64,000 nucleotides of DNA from contig KB445811.1 in assembly GCA_000320605.2 (NCBI GenBank), forward strand, positions 365,688 to 429,687. Direction: 5' to 3'. A program made the position numbers and the translations under genes. The stretch is from Gelatoporia subvermispora B (lineage: Eukaryota; Basidiomycota; Agaricomycetes; Polyporales; Gelatoporiaceae). Each line of letters starts with the position of its first letter. Positions within the stretch are counted from its first letter, which is position 1. Shown here piece by piece: positions 40,400 to 55,807 of this stretch. The notes below the pieces were generated by a model. That model was not told the DNA's origin. It saw only the letters and a list, made by a program, of their open reading frames with translations, and ran no database searches.

Positions 40400-43339
40400 T
40401 TACCGTCCGAAGAGCTTGACCTTTGCCCAGTCGGTAAGAACAAGGACACGGTTCCTCCACGAGAACAGGTTGCTGATATACGCGCTACGCCAGAAGAGGA
40501 ACTGCAAGCACATGTTAGGCCTCTCATCAACTCATCAATATTGTTGATGACGTACTGTAGCCACACCACCAGTCGCGAGCTGCATGGAAACTACCGTCAG
40601 CTACGGCCACAACACAAAAGGACGAATCACTCACGTTTCCACCGAAGAACGGCAAGTCCGCGATCGCCTTTTCGGAGCCGATGTACGCGAGCGAGCCCTG
40701 GTGCGAGTAATGAAACGGCCGGAGCTTCTCCGCTTTCGCGAGTTGCTTCTGCACGCTGTCCTTCTCCGCCTTCGCCTCCTCCGCCGCGGGAGCGGCTTCA
40801 ATTGCCTGCAGGCGCTGCTGGAGAGCATCGCGCTTCGCGAGCTGCTCGAACACGCGCGCAAGGTAGCGGCCCTGCTGGTTCGCGACCTGCGCAGTCGGTG
40901 CGTACGACGTCGCCGTGCAGTCACCGACCGCGAAGATCGAGCCGTCGGTGCCCGCCATGCGCAGGTACTCGTCGACCGTAATGCCGCGGCGGTTCGTCTG
41001 GTGCTTGGGCAGCTTCGCCATCAAGTCACGTGTGATCTTGCGGTGGGTGTTGCCCTAGATAGGGTGGATCAGCGTGGCATACGCGGGAAGTGAAGAGGAA
41101 AACGTACGGCAGCCCAGACGACGAGGCCACAGGGGACCTCGACAATGCTCTTGTCGGGCATCTGCAGGACGACGCTCTTCTCGCGCACCTCCTTGACCAT
41201 CGTCTTGGTCAGGATGTCGATCTTGGCCTCCTTGAACGTCGACTCGGTGTACTCGATCAACTGCTTGCTGAATGACGGGAGCACGGAGGGAAGAGCCTCG
41301 ACCAGCGATATGCGGATGTGGTTCGCGAGCTCGGGGTACCATGACCGTAGATCCTCCTGAATGGGATATTATGAGTGAGGAGAGATATCCAGAACACAAA
41401 ATTTGTACCTCCAGGAAGTCATGGATCTCTCCACTGCATATCGATTAGCACGTGAAAAGCAGTGAGCTGTTCTAGCACGTACCTCAGCTCGACACCAGTG
41501 GGACCACCACCAACGACAACAACGTGCAGGAGACGGTCAATCTCCGCCTGGCTCTGGCCAGGGAAGGCCGCGGACTCCAGACCTGGGCGGCATCTCAGGA
41601 CATTATCAATCAAACGCATATAGGCGCAACTTACAGTCCAGGAAACGACGTTGAGTCTGCACATCGTAAGTCACGTGTCCTCCTAGTAAGAAAGCGTCCG
41701 TCCCACCTTCTCAGCATCCTCCATCTCCTTCATGAAGCACGCGTTCTCGCGGACACCCGCGATGTTGAACGTCTGCACCTCGGCGCCGACCGCGTACACG
41801 AGGTAGTCGTACTTGATGGTCGTCGCCGAAACTTGGCCCTGAATCTCCGAAGTGTCTGCGAACGTCACCGTCTTTGCAACCGGCTGTATCGCGAATTGAG
41901 CGGGTTTGCAAATTGAATATACAAATTTGAACATACATCGACGTCAGTCGCAGTAGCCTCAATGACCGAGACCTGGCGGTTCTTGTGGCGGGTAACATAA
42001 CGTGTCGCTGTGCATGACATCAGCACAACTCTCCCATACCCACACGAAGCAACTCACGCTGCAGGATCGCCTGCGCGGTCAGGGTGCCGACTGCAACGCT
42101 GGGGAGGAGCGGGGTGAACAGGAAGTAGTTCTTCGGGCTGACGACAATCTGCGGAGTGCTTAGCATGCCCTGTCGTATCTATCTGACTCGCAAGAATGCA
42201 CGTACGACATTGTACTCCGTCGTGTCGAGGCCTTTAAGCAGACTCGTCGCGCCCCAGCCGGAGCCGAGCACGACAATCGTCTTCTTCGATGGATCATGCG
42301 GCAGCTGCGGTCCCGGGCTGCGATCCTTTTGCGCGTAGTAGTACAGCACGCCGCTGCCCGCGATCGTCACGAGCGTGGCGCCACCGAGCAGCTGCAGAAA
42401 TCGCTGCCATCTTGACCTGAAGCGCGACGGCGGGGGAGTCTAAGGACAAAGTGTATGAGCATGGTGACTGCGCTTGTCAGTGCTACAGTGGGAGGCTTTG
42501 CGGGAGGCTTGCTGACAGGAGGACGTGTGGCAACGTATCCACGGGAGATAAGGTGACTAGGTCCGATGATATCCTTTGAATGAGCGCATATGGCCAGCAC
42601 CCGACCAGACTGCAGGTATATGCGGTGTTTCCGCTCGCAGAATCGACCACCAGAGATGAACCAGAATCGTGGGGCAGTCAAAGCGGTGCTCGAGTCTGAC
42701 ACGATTCAACGGAATGAAACCGCTTCAGAAGAGGCCAGAGCCGTCGTAGAATCGTCAGCTCTGGCCGTCCCTGATGCAGTCCGGGGAAGAAAAGGTGGTT
42801 CAGTCCAACCATTCCCCTCCCTTGAGTGAGCGCATATAGCCAGCACTCGACCAGACTGCAAGTGTATGCGGTGGTTCTGCTTGGTTATTGCAACAGAAGC
42901 CGCGTGCGACGCCAGCTCATCGGTAGCATTGGCGAAAACGGCGTAGTGCGCGCACATGATCGCTCTGCGAGCAGCCTCGACTGCACAGATTGACTTTGCA
43001 GATGTAGGAACCTCTTAACGAGCTTGCACACCATCTTCGATGACTCCAGCGCAACAGTGTATGTGTGCATTATTGGGATATCCGCTCCAGACTGCCAGCG
43101 CACCAGGCTGATAACGACCAAAGTGAGAACAAAGACATACCAGAGGAGCCGCCTCGGTAGACTCGAACCTCCTGAGCACCTGGGCGCGCGACGGGGCGCC
43201 GTGGGGAGTGAACACGGTCGGCCTAGACCTGATGAGGCTTCGGCCGACCGCTGAGCGAGCTGGAAATTTCGGAGTAAATGACCACACTCATACTGTGTTA
43301 CGTCGCTGGTAGAGACAACATACCGCGAGCGACTTGCAT
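40400..43339 (-). CDS. NDE1: External alternative NADH dehydrogenase, mitochondrial (type II)
   Basis: Single-polypeptide, rotenone-insensitive NADH:ubiquinone oxidoreductase of the mitochondrial inner membrane; it feeds electrons to ubiquinone without pumping protons. 549 residues in 13 exons: 43339-43324, 43259-43141, 42439-42206, 42148-42058, 42007-41937, 41883-41707, 41656-41635, 41582-41483, 41433-41409, 41356-41108, 41054-40635, 40579-40556, 40501-40400. Residues 1-45 are an Arg/Ala-rich targeting presequence. A hydrophobic span ([19 protein letters not shown]) follows, then the FAD Rossmann motif [12 protein letters not shown] and the NADH motif [21 protein letters not shown] and the C-terminal [19 protein letters not shown] are typical of the family. 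A charged Glu/Lys/Ala insert (~[14 protein letters not shown]) sits near the C-terminus; no EF-hand was seen. The second intron is unusually long (701 nt) and contains a direct repeat. Confidence 0.95.
42575..42635. repeat. 61-bp direct repeat, copy 1
   Basis: Starts TTTGAATGAGCGCATATGG. Matches 42821-42881 at roughly 50 of 61 positions. Lies inside the long NDE1 intron. Confidence 0.75.
42821..42881. repeat. 61-bp direct repeat, copy 2
   Basis: Starts CTTGAGTGAGCGCATATAG. Same orientation as copy 1, 246 bp apart. Weaker similarity seems to extend a little upstream of both copies. Confidence 0.75.
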
Positions 43340-45471
43340 GGCCGAGCGGGGCGCAAGTCCGACGCAGGGTATTTGAACAGGACTTGGAGGAGATGAGGAA
43401 AATTCTGTAGGCGACGAAAGGCGCGCTCGCTGTTTTATTTGGCTCGTCCGCGCGTCATCGCCGCCCCCGGCGACACTCGGGCTCTCCTCGTCTTCGGCTG
43501 CGACCCTCGTCCTGTCCACCGCACCCAACACCGAATGCTACACGCCGTTCATTCATCGGAAGAACGCGTGTCTTTTGCACCGCATTCTTTTGACCAATCA
43601 ACTTACCACTCAGCTCACTCGTATGCACCCGGCGAGAGGTCGGACTATTCCTGCGGTCCCCAATGCGCGCGACAGAAGCTTCTCGCAGTACGCACGGCAC
43701 GACGAACCTTTCCTCCTCAAAACTCTAAGCTCGAGCATTCTCACACTGCCCGTTGCATGAACGCATCGTGTCTATCATGACGAAAGACATGTATAGGCAT
43801 GTATTCACAGCAGAGTCCGTGGCAGACTTCCCGCATCCATCCGTCCACGGAGCGCTCGAGGCCCCTCCGGGAACGTCCGACTCGCTCTACTGCCGCATAG
43901 CTGTTGCTGGATGACTGGTGTTCCTAAATGCACTTTCCGGTTTCGCCGATGCACGTAAAAGACGCCTACTGCCGATAACATGTACTTGCATATGTGTGCT
44001 GTCAAGCCGTATTGTCCCTATATTCCTCAGCAGGTCCGTGTTCATACGGGGGATACATGAGCCAATACTGTGCCACCCCCAGCTGCTGCAAGTACAATCA
44101 AGGTCCTATATTTATCGGCACTCTACCCTGCAGCCATCATGCTCTAAGCAGCGTCGTCCCTGCGAAATATGTCTAAACAGACATGTTTTTCATCTTCAGT
44201 CTTGGAAACCATGAGACAGGTGCCGCGTACATTCCCGGTCATATCATGATGAGAGAAGCGCCGCAAGGCGGCAATAACCTTGCTCGCTCTTGAAGGGATG
44301 AATCCTGCATTGGATGGATCATGGGACAGATGCTCTCGTAGGATGAGTCATCCATGAAGCTTGAAGCCTTTGACACTGATTATCCTGAAAGAGCAAATAG
44401 ACATTACGGATATGGTCTGACGGTACGTTTGGAACCAATCTCATCACGGAGAAATGGAGGAGAACAATATCACAATGCTGCAATCACTTGTGCTCGGTCA
44501 CAAGATGTGAATGTCAATTTCAGCTCAGAACCATGGAATGAAGCGTGTCTGTTAACACCATGACGTTTGGTTCGTGAACCTTGAAATGCGGCATCAATCC
44601 GTAGATAGTATCGGACCTCTGGAGAGAGGTTATTCATGTGCGAGCGAAGGATAGGATCAATGGACGTTCTCTCACGTTGTGCTCGTGTATTTGCTGGTAC
44701 ATGCAGGGGCACCTAAAAGCGCTACAGAGCAAAGCGGCGAGAGCAAATGTAGTTCATAATTATTTCCTGTATAAGTTGCAGTTCCAGCAGGAATCGCGCA
44801 AATGGGCGTGAAGAGGATCGCTTGGACGATGTCTCGAATGACGGGGAGTGGGAAATTATCACATTAGGACATGTACGTGATACCGCGGGAATCGATGACC
44901 GGAAAACCGGCGACAATTGTCAGTCTGAGAGACCTTGCAAGCAAGGTGATATCATGGTGGACAAATATCAGCTTTTGCCACGTCTCGTAGTCGCCGGACG
45001 GTGCAGCAAATGCTATACTGCGAGCTCTCGCCGAACAGTTAGCAAGACATAGGGTGCACCGGATCGCGCCTTGCCGGTGTCTAACCTCACAGAAGTGACG
45101 CGGATACAGATGATGCAACGAGTATCTACTTGCGGCACTCTTATGCATGCTGTTCTACACGCGCGAGGTAGTTACACTGTTGATTCTTTGAGATTCTTTG
45201 ATGCATCCACAGCTCAGGTGCCGCATGTCGCGCCCTGAGCGCGTCTGTGGCGCGTTACGATCTCGTATAGTTGATGAACCGATGCGAGGTTACGTCGCGA
45301 CTCCCGCAGGTTCGGAGTATGTCATAACAAATATAATGATCTCACCTATATTCAGTTCCATCTGAGAGTGATATTGATGCTACCATTGTGCCTTCCGCCC
45401 TAATGCGATCTGTTTTCGCCTCGACGCGATGATATTGTGCTGGTCATGTGATTAGCAAAAGGCATGATCAT

Positions 45472-45477
45472 CACGTG
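45472..45477. promoter_or_regulatory. E-box CACGTG upstream of AROM
   Basis: Palindromic bHLH-type site 317 bp before the AROM ATG, in the context ATCACGTGAT (a Cbf1-like TCACGTGA core). Functional role is inferred only. Confidence 0.35.
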
Positions 45478-45519
45478 ATTTTTTGCGTGGAAAGATTGGA
45501 TCGACAGAGTTTAGAGAGG

Positions 45520-45525
45520 TGACTC
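45520..45525. promoter_or_regulatory. Gcn4-type half-consensus TGACTC upstream of AROM
   Basis: TGACTCT, one base off TGACTCA, 268 bp before the AROM ATG. Such cores bind Gcn4/CPC1 more weakly. Suggestive because the ARG5,6 promoter in the same window has a perfect site. Confidence 0.35.
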
Positions 45526-45793
45526 TACGAGCACAAACTCTTGGTGGCGTACGCTACGCTGGGCTTGTTTCTAATCTTCGGACTCAAGAGGCAGCTTGAC
45601 TGCAGAGCTCTGATACCGATCCGGTGACGGTCGGACAGCACTGACTTCTTGACGCCATCTGACAGCCTGGCATCGGACCGGATAGCTTTCGGCTTTCCTT
45701 AAATTTTGGTGCACAAGCGAACTGGTCCAACACATTCAGCCTCCACCGAACATCTGAACGCGTTAACTCTGAGAAGAACGCGTCCAGCTAACC

Positions 45794-50916
<5,123 letters not shown>

Positions 50917-50970
50917 CTGGGAAGCACTGCCCCAACGCAATGGTGGCAGAGCGCATATGAAGTGCTTCCA

Positions 50971-51214
50971 TATTTGCGAGGCTTTCTGCCATGTTGATTC
51001 CATGAGGGGACAGCGAGGGGCGATAAGAGGTAGATCTGACCATTTGCTCAATATAATAAATAACATACATAGAAAAGAATGACACTGACAATTGTTGTTG
51101 CTTGTGCATTAGTAGAGCTCATCACTGCATGGTCTAAATTTCTTCATATATGTGAAGTGCAGGGCTCAGTCCGTCGGCCTTGGCTGACGGGCTTTGTTCT
51201 GTGATTTACGATCA
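50971..51214. other. AROM 3' flank
   Basis: No gene seen; probably holds the AROM 3' UTR end. Confidence 0.4.
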
Positions 51215-51283
51215 ATGTTGCCCGATGCCCCCTATCTTCGTGCTATTATCGAAGCAACGATCGGTTTGCTCGCTGCGATAGAG
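51215..51283 (+). pseudogene. Orphan first-exon fragment of a HeLo-like gene
   Basis: Encodes MLPDAPYLRAIIEATIGLL then AAIE, followed by a GT donor. It closely matches the end of the first exon of the gene at 39.4 kb (VPCLHAIVGAAISLLAAIE), including the splice position. The expected second exon (NRERCQRLADRV-like) is not present downstream, so this looks like a truncated copy. Confidence 0.5.
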
Positions 51284-52109
51284 GTGTGTACAGACTCCGG
51301 GCATGGTCGAGACAGAATCTCATATCACCACTCATGTCCTCGTATGGTAGCCAAGCGAATAAAGCTCAGGCATCATATACAAATACTGTATGCTATTCAC
51401 GTCCATGAGACTGTCACTTTGTCTCCGTGAGCGGAGATGATCATGTCACTTCCCAGTATCATGTCTACGTGTCCCAGTTGCTACGTATTTCTCGCCCATC
51501 TCTAAAGGGTTGCGTGCCAGCATTACTTATAGCTCCGCAGGCTTCTGATATGCAGAAATCTGCTCCCACGTCAGGGGCGTTTCACGCTGATTTGTACGAG
51601 AAAGTCGATACAATCCCTCGGCGAAGAGAGAACACGGACCACGCTTGACACGTAGAATTTTGACTACTGACATTGCAGCAACACCCGTCCTCTGACGATC
51701 TTTGCATCGACAGATGTTATGCACCGGGATGTGTTGGTATCCGCACATTGCACAGCGTCGAGTGCGCAAACTGGTTGCACTGGTAACACTGTATCTAAGT
51801 GCGGTACTATATCCTTGCAGCACTTTGCGAGTTCAACTGTTGAGGCTGTGCCTTTCGTGAATTCTACTACTTGAGCTAGTCAATTTCTGATATCTGATTT
51901 CGATGCTCAGATCAGACGGCCAAATTTGTAAAGGTCAGTGTCAAGTCACCGTCTTCAGAGTTCTCCAAGTATCAGCTCATCTTTATTACATGGCACAGTG
52001 ATCTGCTTCAGGTCGGTTTTAGAATGTCGGTCTCATGGCCCTCAGATATAAAGAACATACTCAATCTCAAATGTACTGAGGATCTACTTATTCTCAGCCA
52101 GTTGTCGAC
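51284..52109. other. Intergenic region
   Basis: No recognised gene; several short frames on both strands. Confidence 0.4.
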
Positions 52110-53988
52110 ATGATATCCTTGGACGGAACGTTAGGCGTCCTCCAGATAGGTCCGTTGCCTGAGCATGTTTTCTGTAATATCGGTCCTGACCAGTCCCACC
52201 AGGAACAATGATCACATTTACGTGAGGATATAGATGATCACCATTCTTGCGACAATTTGCCCACAGCGCACGCAGGTTGTATGGGGTTACCATGATCCAA
52301 ACATACGTGTATTTCCGACATTGCGAGAGAGACCCAACATTGTTCAAGATTGTGGTACGTGTTTCGCTCTAATCGTCGGGATCGCTTTGATAATCGAACA
52401 ATTCAGGTGGGAATTCTGTGGCATGTTGCAGCTTATTCCGACGGTATACGCGCTTACGCGGCTTACTTGCTCTTAGGATACTGGATACTCTACACCAGGC
52501 TATGATCGGCCATGCGGTGTACACATATACGGTCACGGATTTTAGTAGCGTTCTTCTGCTGACACACGAGACCTGGTGAGCTTGTCACGCAGCTACTTGG
52601 AAGAGTTTCATTGCTCACATGAAGCATATGTCGGTACATAGGAGCCTCATTGTGAGCTCTGTAATATCTGCAAAGGTCTGCTCTGATACATATGTGCTTG
52701 ATGTCAGGCGACTATAGTCCTTACGGTATGCACACTCTGGAAACATGTGGAGAAATTTGATATGTCTCAACTGCTTGACCTTAGGCATCTATGGAATTGA
52801 CTGTTCGTGGGTAAGCAACAAGCCATAGACAGATCTATCAATGCCTCACGTCCCCCCAACAGAATGTTCTGTTTGCGTATATGGCAATGTCAGTTAGGTA
52901 GGGTGTATGACTAATCAATCTTACTCACGCTGTTATAGTCAGCGGCAAGAAATGGGTCCTTGTGGCTGTCATTGTCAGTTACACCGAGCATCTAATTATA
53001 TTATCTTTGACACCATTGATATATGACACATTCTCACAGATGTTGTGCTCCCTCGGCGCATTCGGTAAGCAAGAACTTTACTCAAGAATTTGAAGTGCTC
53101 ACCAATGAGGAACAGGGACCTTGATCGGCAAGTCAGCGATACCCAATGCGGTGACACCTATACTCATCTTGAGATATAGCCTTCGCGATGGAGGAGTAAG
53201 CTTGCCCATGTATCTGTGGCCGTATAGTGAACTCGTGGTCTAGTCGATTCAAATTGCATGACCAATTTCTGAAACTGCGCTCTTTGTCGGTATGTCCATT
53301 CCGTTATGCTAATACATAGAAATGTAACCTTTCCAGGCGGAGTTCTACATTGCTGTGGGGTTTAGTATCAGCGCGGATGCGCTCATCGCAGTCAGCCAAG
53401 TCTTGCTTCTGCAACAGCACCGCAGCTCCTTTCCAAGGTATTGTCGACCTAGGTTCCTTATATCCTGTGTGGTGCAATATCTCAATGAAACCACAGAACT
53501 CAATCGATTCTTCGGAGCTTGATTATCTTTAGCGTCAATACCGGAATCTTGACCACGTCAGTTGTGGTTGTAACTCGGTCCTTGGCACACTGCTGAAATA
53601 TACGATACTCTCAGGCTATGTGTCCTTCTTCTCTGCATTACGGTGAGTCTCTGGCATGATCCTGATATCTTGTCACTTTCTCAGGCAACACAGTGGGCAT
53701 CTATGCCGAGTAATCTGGTCTACGACATCTTTTTTGCCGCAATGCCTACCCGTAAGCTACGTCTCGAGTTTTATTCACAATGCACCTTCAATCACAATTT
53801 AAGTGCTACTGAACGCTTTGCTGGCAACTCTCAATGCACGACAGGAGTTGCGGGAAACAACCGGAGACAATGCAGAGATGCAATCCATCTTCTTGTCTGC
53901 GACTACACCTTCGGATACTACGTGGAACACCCATACTGGAGCCTCTGTGCATGATCATATTGAGGTCAGTGATTATAGACACATATGA
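52110..53988 (+). CDS. DUF6534-family membrane protein (copy D)
   Basis: The start exon from the ATG at 52110 encodes MISLDGTLGVLQIG. The second exon (about 52275-52355) encodes YGVTMIQTYVYFRHCERD. The third (about 52475-52577) encodes ILDTLHQAMIGHAVYTYTV and DFSSVLLLTHETW, the family signature. The last exon (from about 53803) encodes LLNALLATLNARQELRE and a polar tail to a stop at 53988. Block order equals that of copies A and B, but on the opposite strand. Multi-span agaricomycete family of unknown function. The exons between 52.6 and 53.8 kb are small and hydrophobic and were not fully assigned, though SNLVYDIFFAAMPT near 53710-53750 fits the helix before the last exon. Confidence 0.62.
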
Positions 53989-54216
53989 TGTCCCCGTTCA
54001 CAGCTACGAGCAGATGGCCCACCTTCCTGTAATGATCAAGATTGAGCAGGTCCAACGCACTGTGTAGTGCAGAGTAGAGCGACTTCCCTAAGTCTACAAC
54101 CTCAAGATGCTGCGCGTACAGGGTACCATCTCAGGAAGCTCATCAGCTACAAGGACAGAGAGATGAGATTGATAATTCGATTATGGACATAACCTCAGTT
54201 CCACGCTGTAGTCATT

Positions 54217-54981
54217 ATGCATATGTGTCGGACTTCAGACAGTGACTTGTGGAAGATGTACTATTCATATAGCTGGCTGGAAGGATTATCCGGACTAGGT
54301 TTGGGCCATCGGGCCTCAGATGATGCTGACTGGGACGGTCTTCGGTACTCAACACTGCCTACGAGTCCACACTGCTCATCCGCGCCAAGTCTAGTCGACC
54401 TTCGACATGCAGGCGATCTCCAGGAGAGATCTGGCACCTTGGTCGCCTCCTTGTCACAGCTTGCCTCCGACGCGGACGTCGAGAAGAGTGCGCCCGGCCC
54501 AAGCGCACTCATAGATCCCACAGGAGCTCATTGCATGATCGCCAAATGCAGAGGCATTCCTGGAGCTTCCCCTCGACCTCGACCCGAGCAACTGGAGCAA
54601 GTGGGCCAACGTCGGGCTCATTGCCTTTCAGCAATCGATGTATCTGCATGCTCACGCGGACCGATGCCATGCTCACTGTGCTCCACTTCATCGTGGGTCC
54701 TGAGGGTAGTGTGGGTCCCGTGCACGGCGGCGGGACGATTGTTGAGAACGCGAGTCGAGACCACAGAGGATCTAAGTGAGAAATGTATCGTTTCTGTGGG
54801 AGCCGGGTGCAAGCTGTGCGCATCCTACGAGTGCGGCGACGCACAGGCCGTATACCTGAGGTTTGGCACCACTTTCGCACTACGCTCGGTGCAATTATCG
54901 AGGGAAATATCGCGGATCGCGCTAGTGCTGCTGGCTGTGGCGTCCAGATCACGCGCCTATCCTTTCGAGTTTGATAGTTGA
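54217..54981 (+). other. Possible coding remnant, frame unclear
   Basis: A 254-codon open frame exists, but protein-like stretches appear in other frames of the same strand. PLDLDPSNWSKWANVGLIAF then QQSMYLHAHAD runs in one frame, and DAMLTVLHFIVGPEG continues directly in the next. This suggests a real protein interrupted by a small frameshift or a missed splice rather than the long open frame itself. A competing 161-codon minus frame is also present. No family recognised. Confidence 0.3.
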
Positions 54982-55807
54982 CAAGCTCAGTCACCAGTAC
55001 AACTGCGGTCAGACGTCCCCAGACTTTTGATTGTTCTGAAGTTTGATGAATATCTCCTGCTTCGTGAGGATATACACTGCGTGCATCGAAGACTGTCGCC
55101 TGGTACTAATAGCTATTGAATGCTGTTCTCATCTACTACACCAGATTAATACTCAACGTCCTGCATTCTGGGAATGCGATTAACCTCCCCGCTGGCTTCT
55201 CCTGTACAAAATGCTAGACGCTGCCAACTTCCAAGGCATCGTGGCGAGCGTGCGACTCAGCAGACACGCACGTGAGTGGGTTTGCCGCCTCAGATCGTCC
55301 GGCCCGATTCAGCACCTCCAGTCTCAGACCATACTACGTATGCGTCACAAACGTCTGTTCCCATCCTCAGAGGCTACCATAGCGGCTTTTGCGTCTCCAC
55401 CGAGAGCAAACGCAGAACACGATCGATAAAGGCTGAACGAGAGCCTCTCGTCCATCGATCGTGCTCCACGGCAGGCATGCACTGGCGCGCGAAGCCCTGA
55501 GTTCGATGCTTGCTCTGAATGTATGCAGAACAGTCTTTGCTGAAATTTACGCTTTCGAATAACTCGAACTGGTTCCAGGTGCTTGGCCCGTACCATAACA
55601 TGTCTGATTTCTGTCTTATCCGGAGAGGATGACAGCCCAGTCAGCTAGTGTACAGAAATGCTCAAATACCGGCCTGTGACGATCTCTCTCCTCATTCGCA
55701 ACTATCATCATCTCCGCTCTTTTCCTTGCTCGACTTCGCTACTCTACTGAGTCCATACACTACTATCTTTTCTTTCCACTCCTTGTCACAAGTCCTTCTT
55801 TCAAAAA
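54982..55807. other. Intergenic region upstream of the 1064-residue orphan gene
   Basis: No supported gene. The last ~100 bases are pyrimidine-rich (CT-rich), as is common just before fungal transcription starts. Confidence 0.45.

Larger units (their letters stand above)
42440..43140 (-). other. 701-nt intron of NDE1
   Basis: Phase-0 intron between the presequence exon and the membrane-span exon, with donor gtatgt and acceptor ccttag. It is more than ten times longer than the other introns of this gene and contains two copies of a 61-bp direct repeat. Confidence 0.7.
43340..45793. other. Intergenic region between divergent NDE1 and AROM
   Basis: About 2.4 kb with no recognised gene. The first part (43340-43531) stays open in the NDE1 frame, but homology and a targeting-type N-terminus favour the ATG at 43339. 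Short frames at 43.9-45.1 kb have no known motif. The AROM-proximal end holds CACGTG (45472) and TGACTC (45520). Confidence 0.45.

Noticed and set aside
42885..43121. A DUF6534 fragment inside the long NDE1 intron
   Set aside because: The weak hydrophobic text does not reproduce any of the three family blocks.
43340..43531. N-terminal extension of NDE1 in the upstream open frame
   Set aside because: The extension is Ser/Pro/Asp-rich and unlike a mitochondrial presequence, whereas the ATG at 43339 starts a typical Arg/Ala-rich one.
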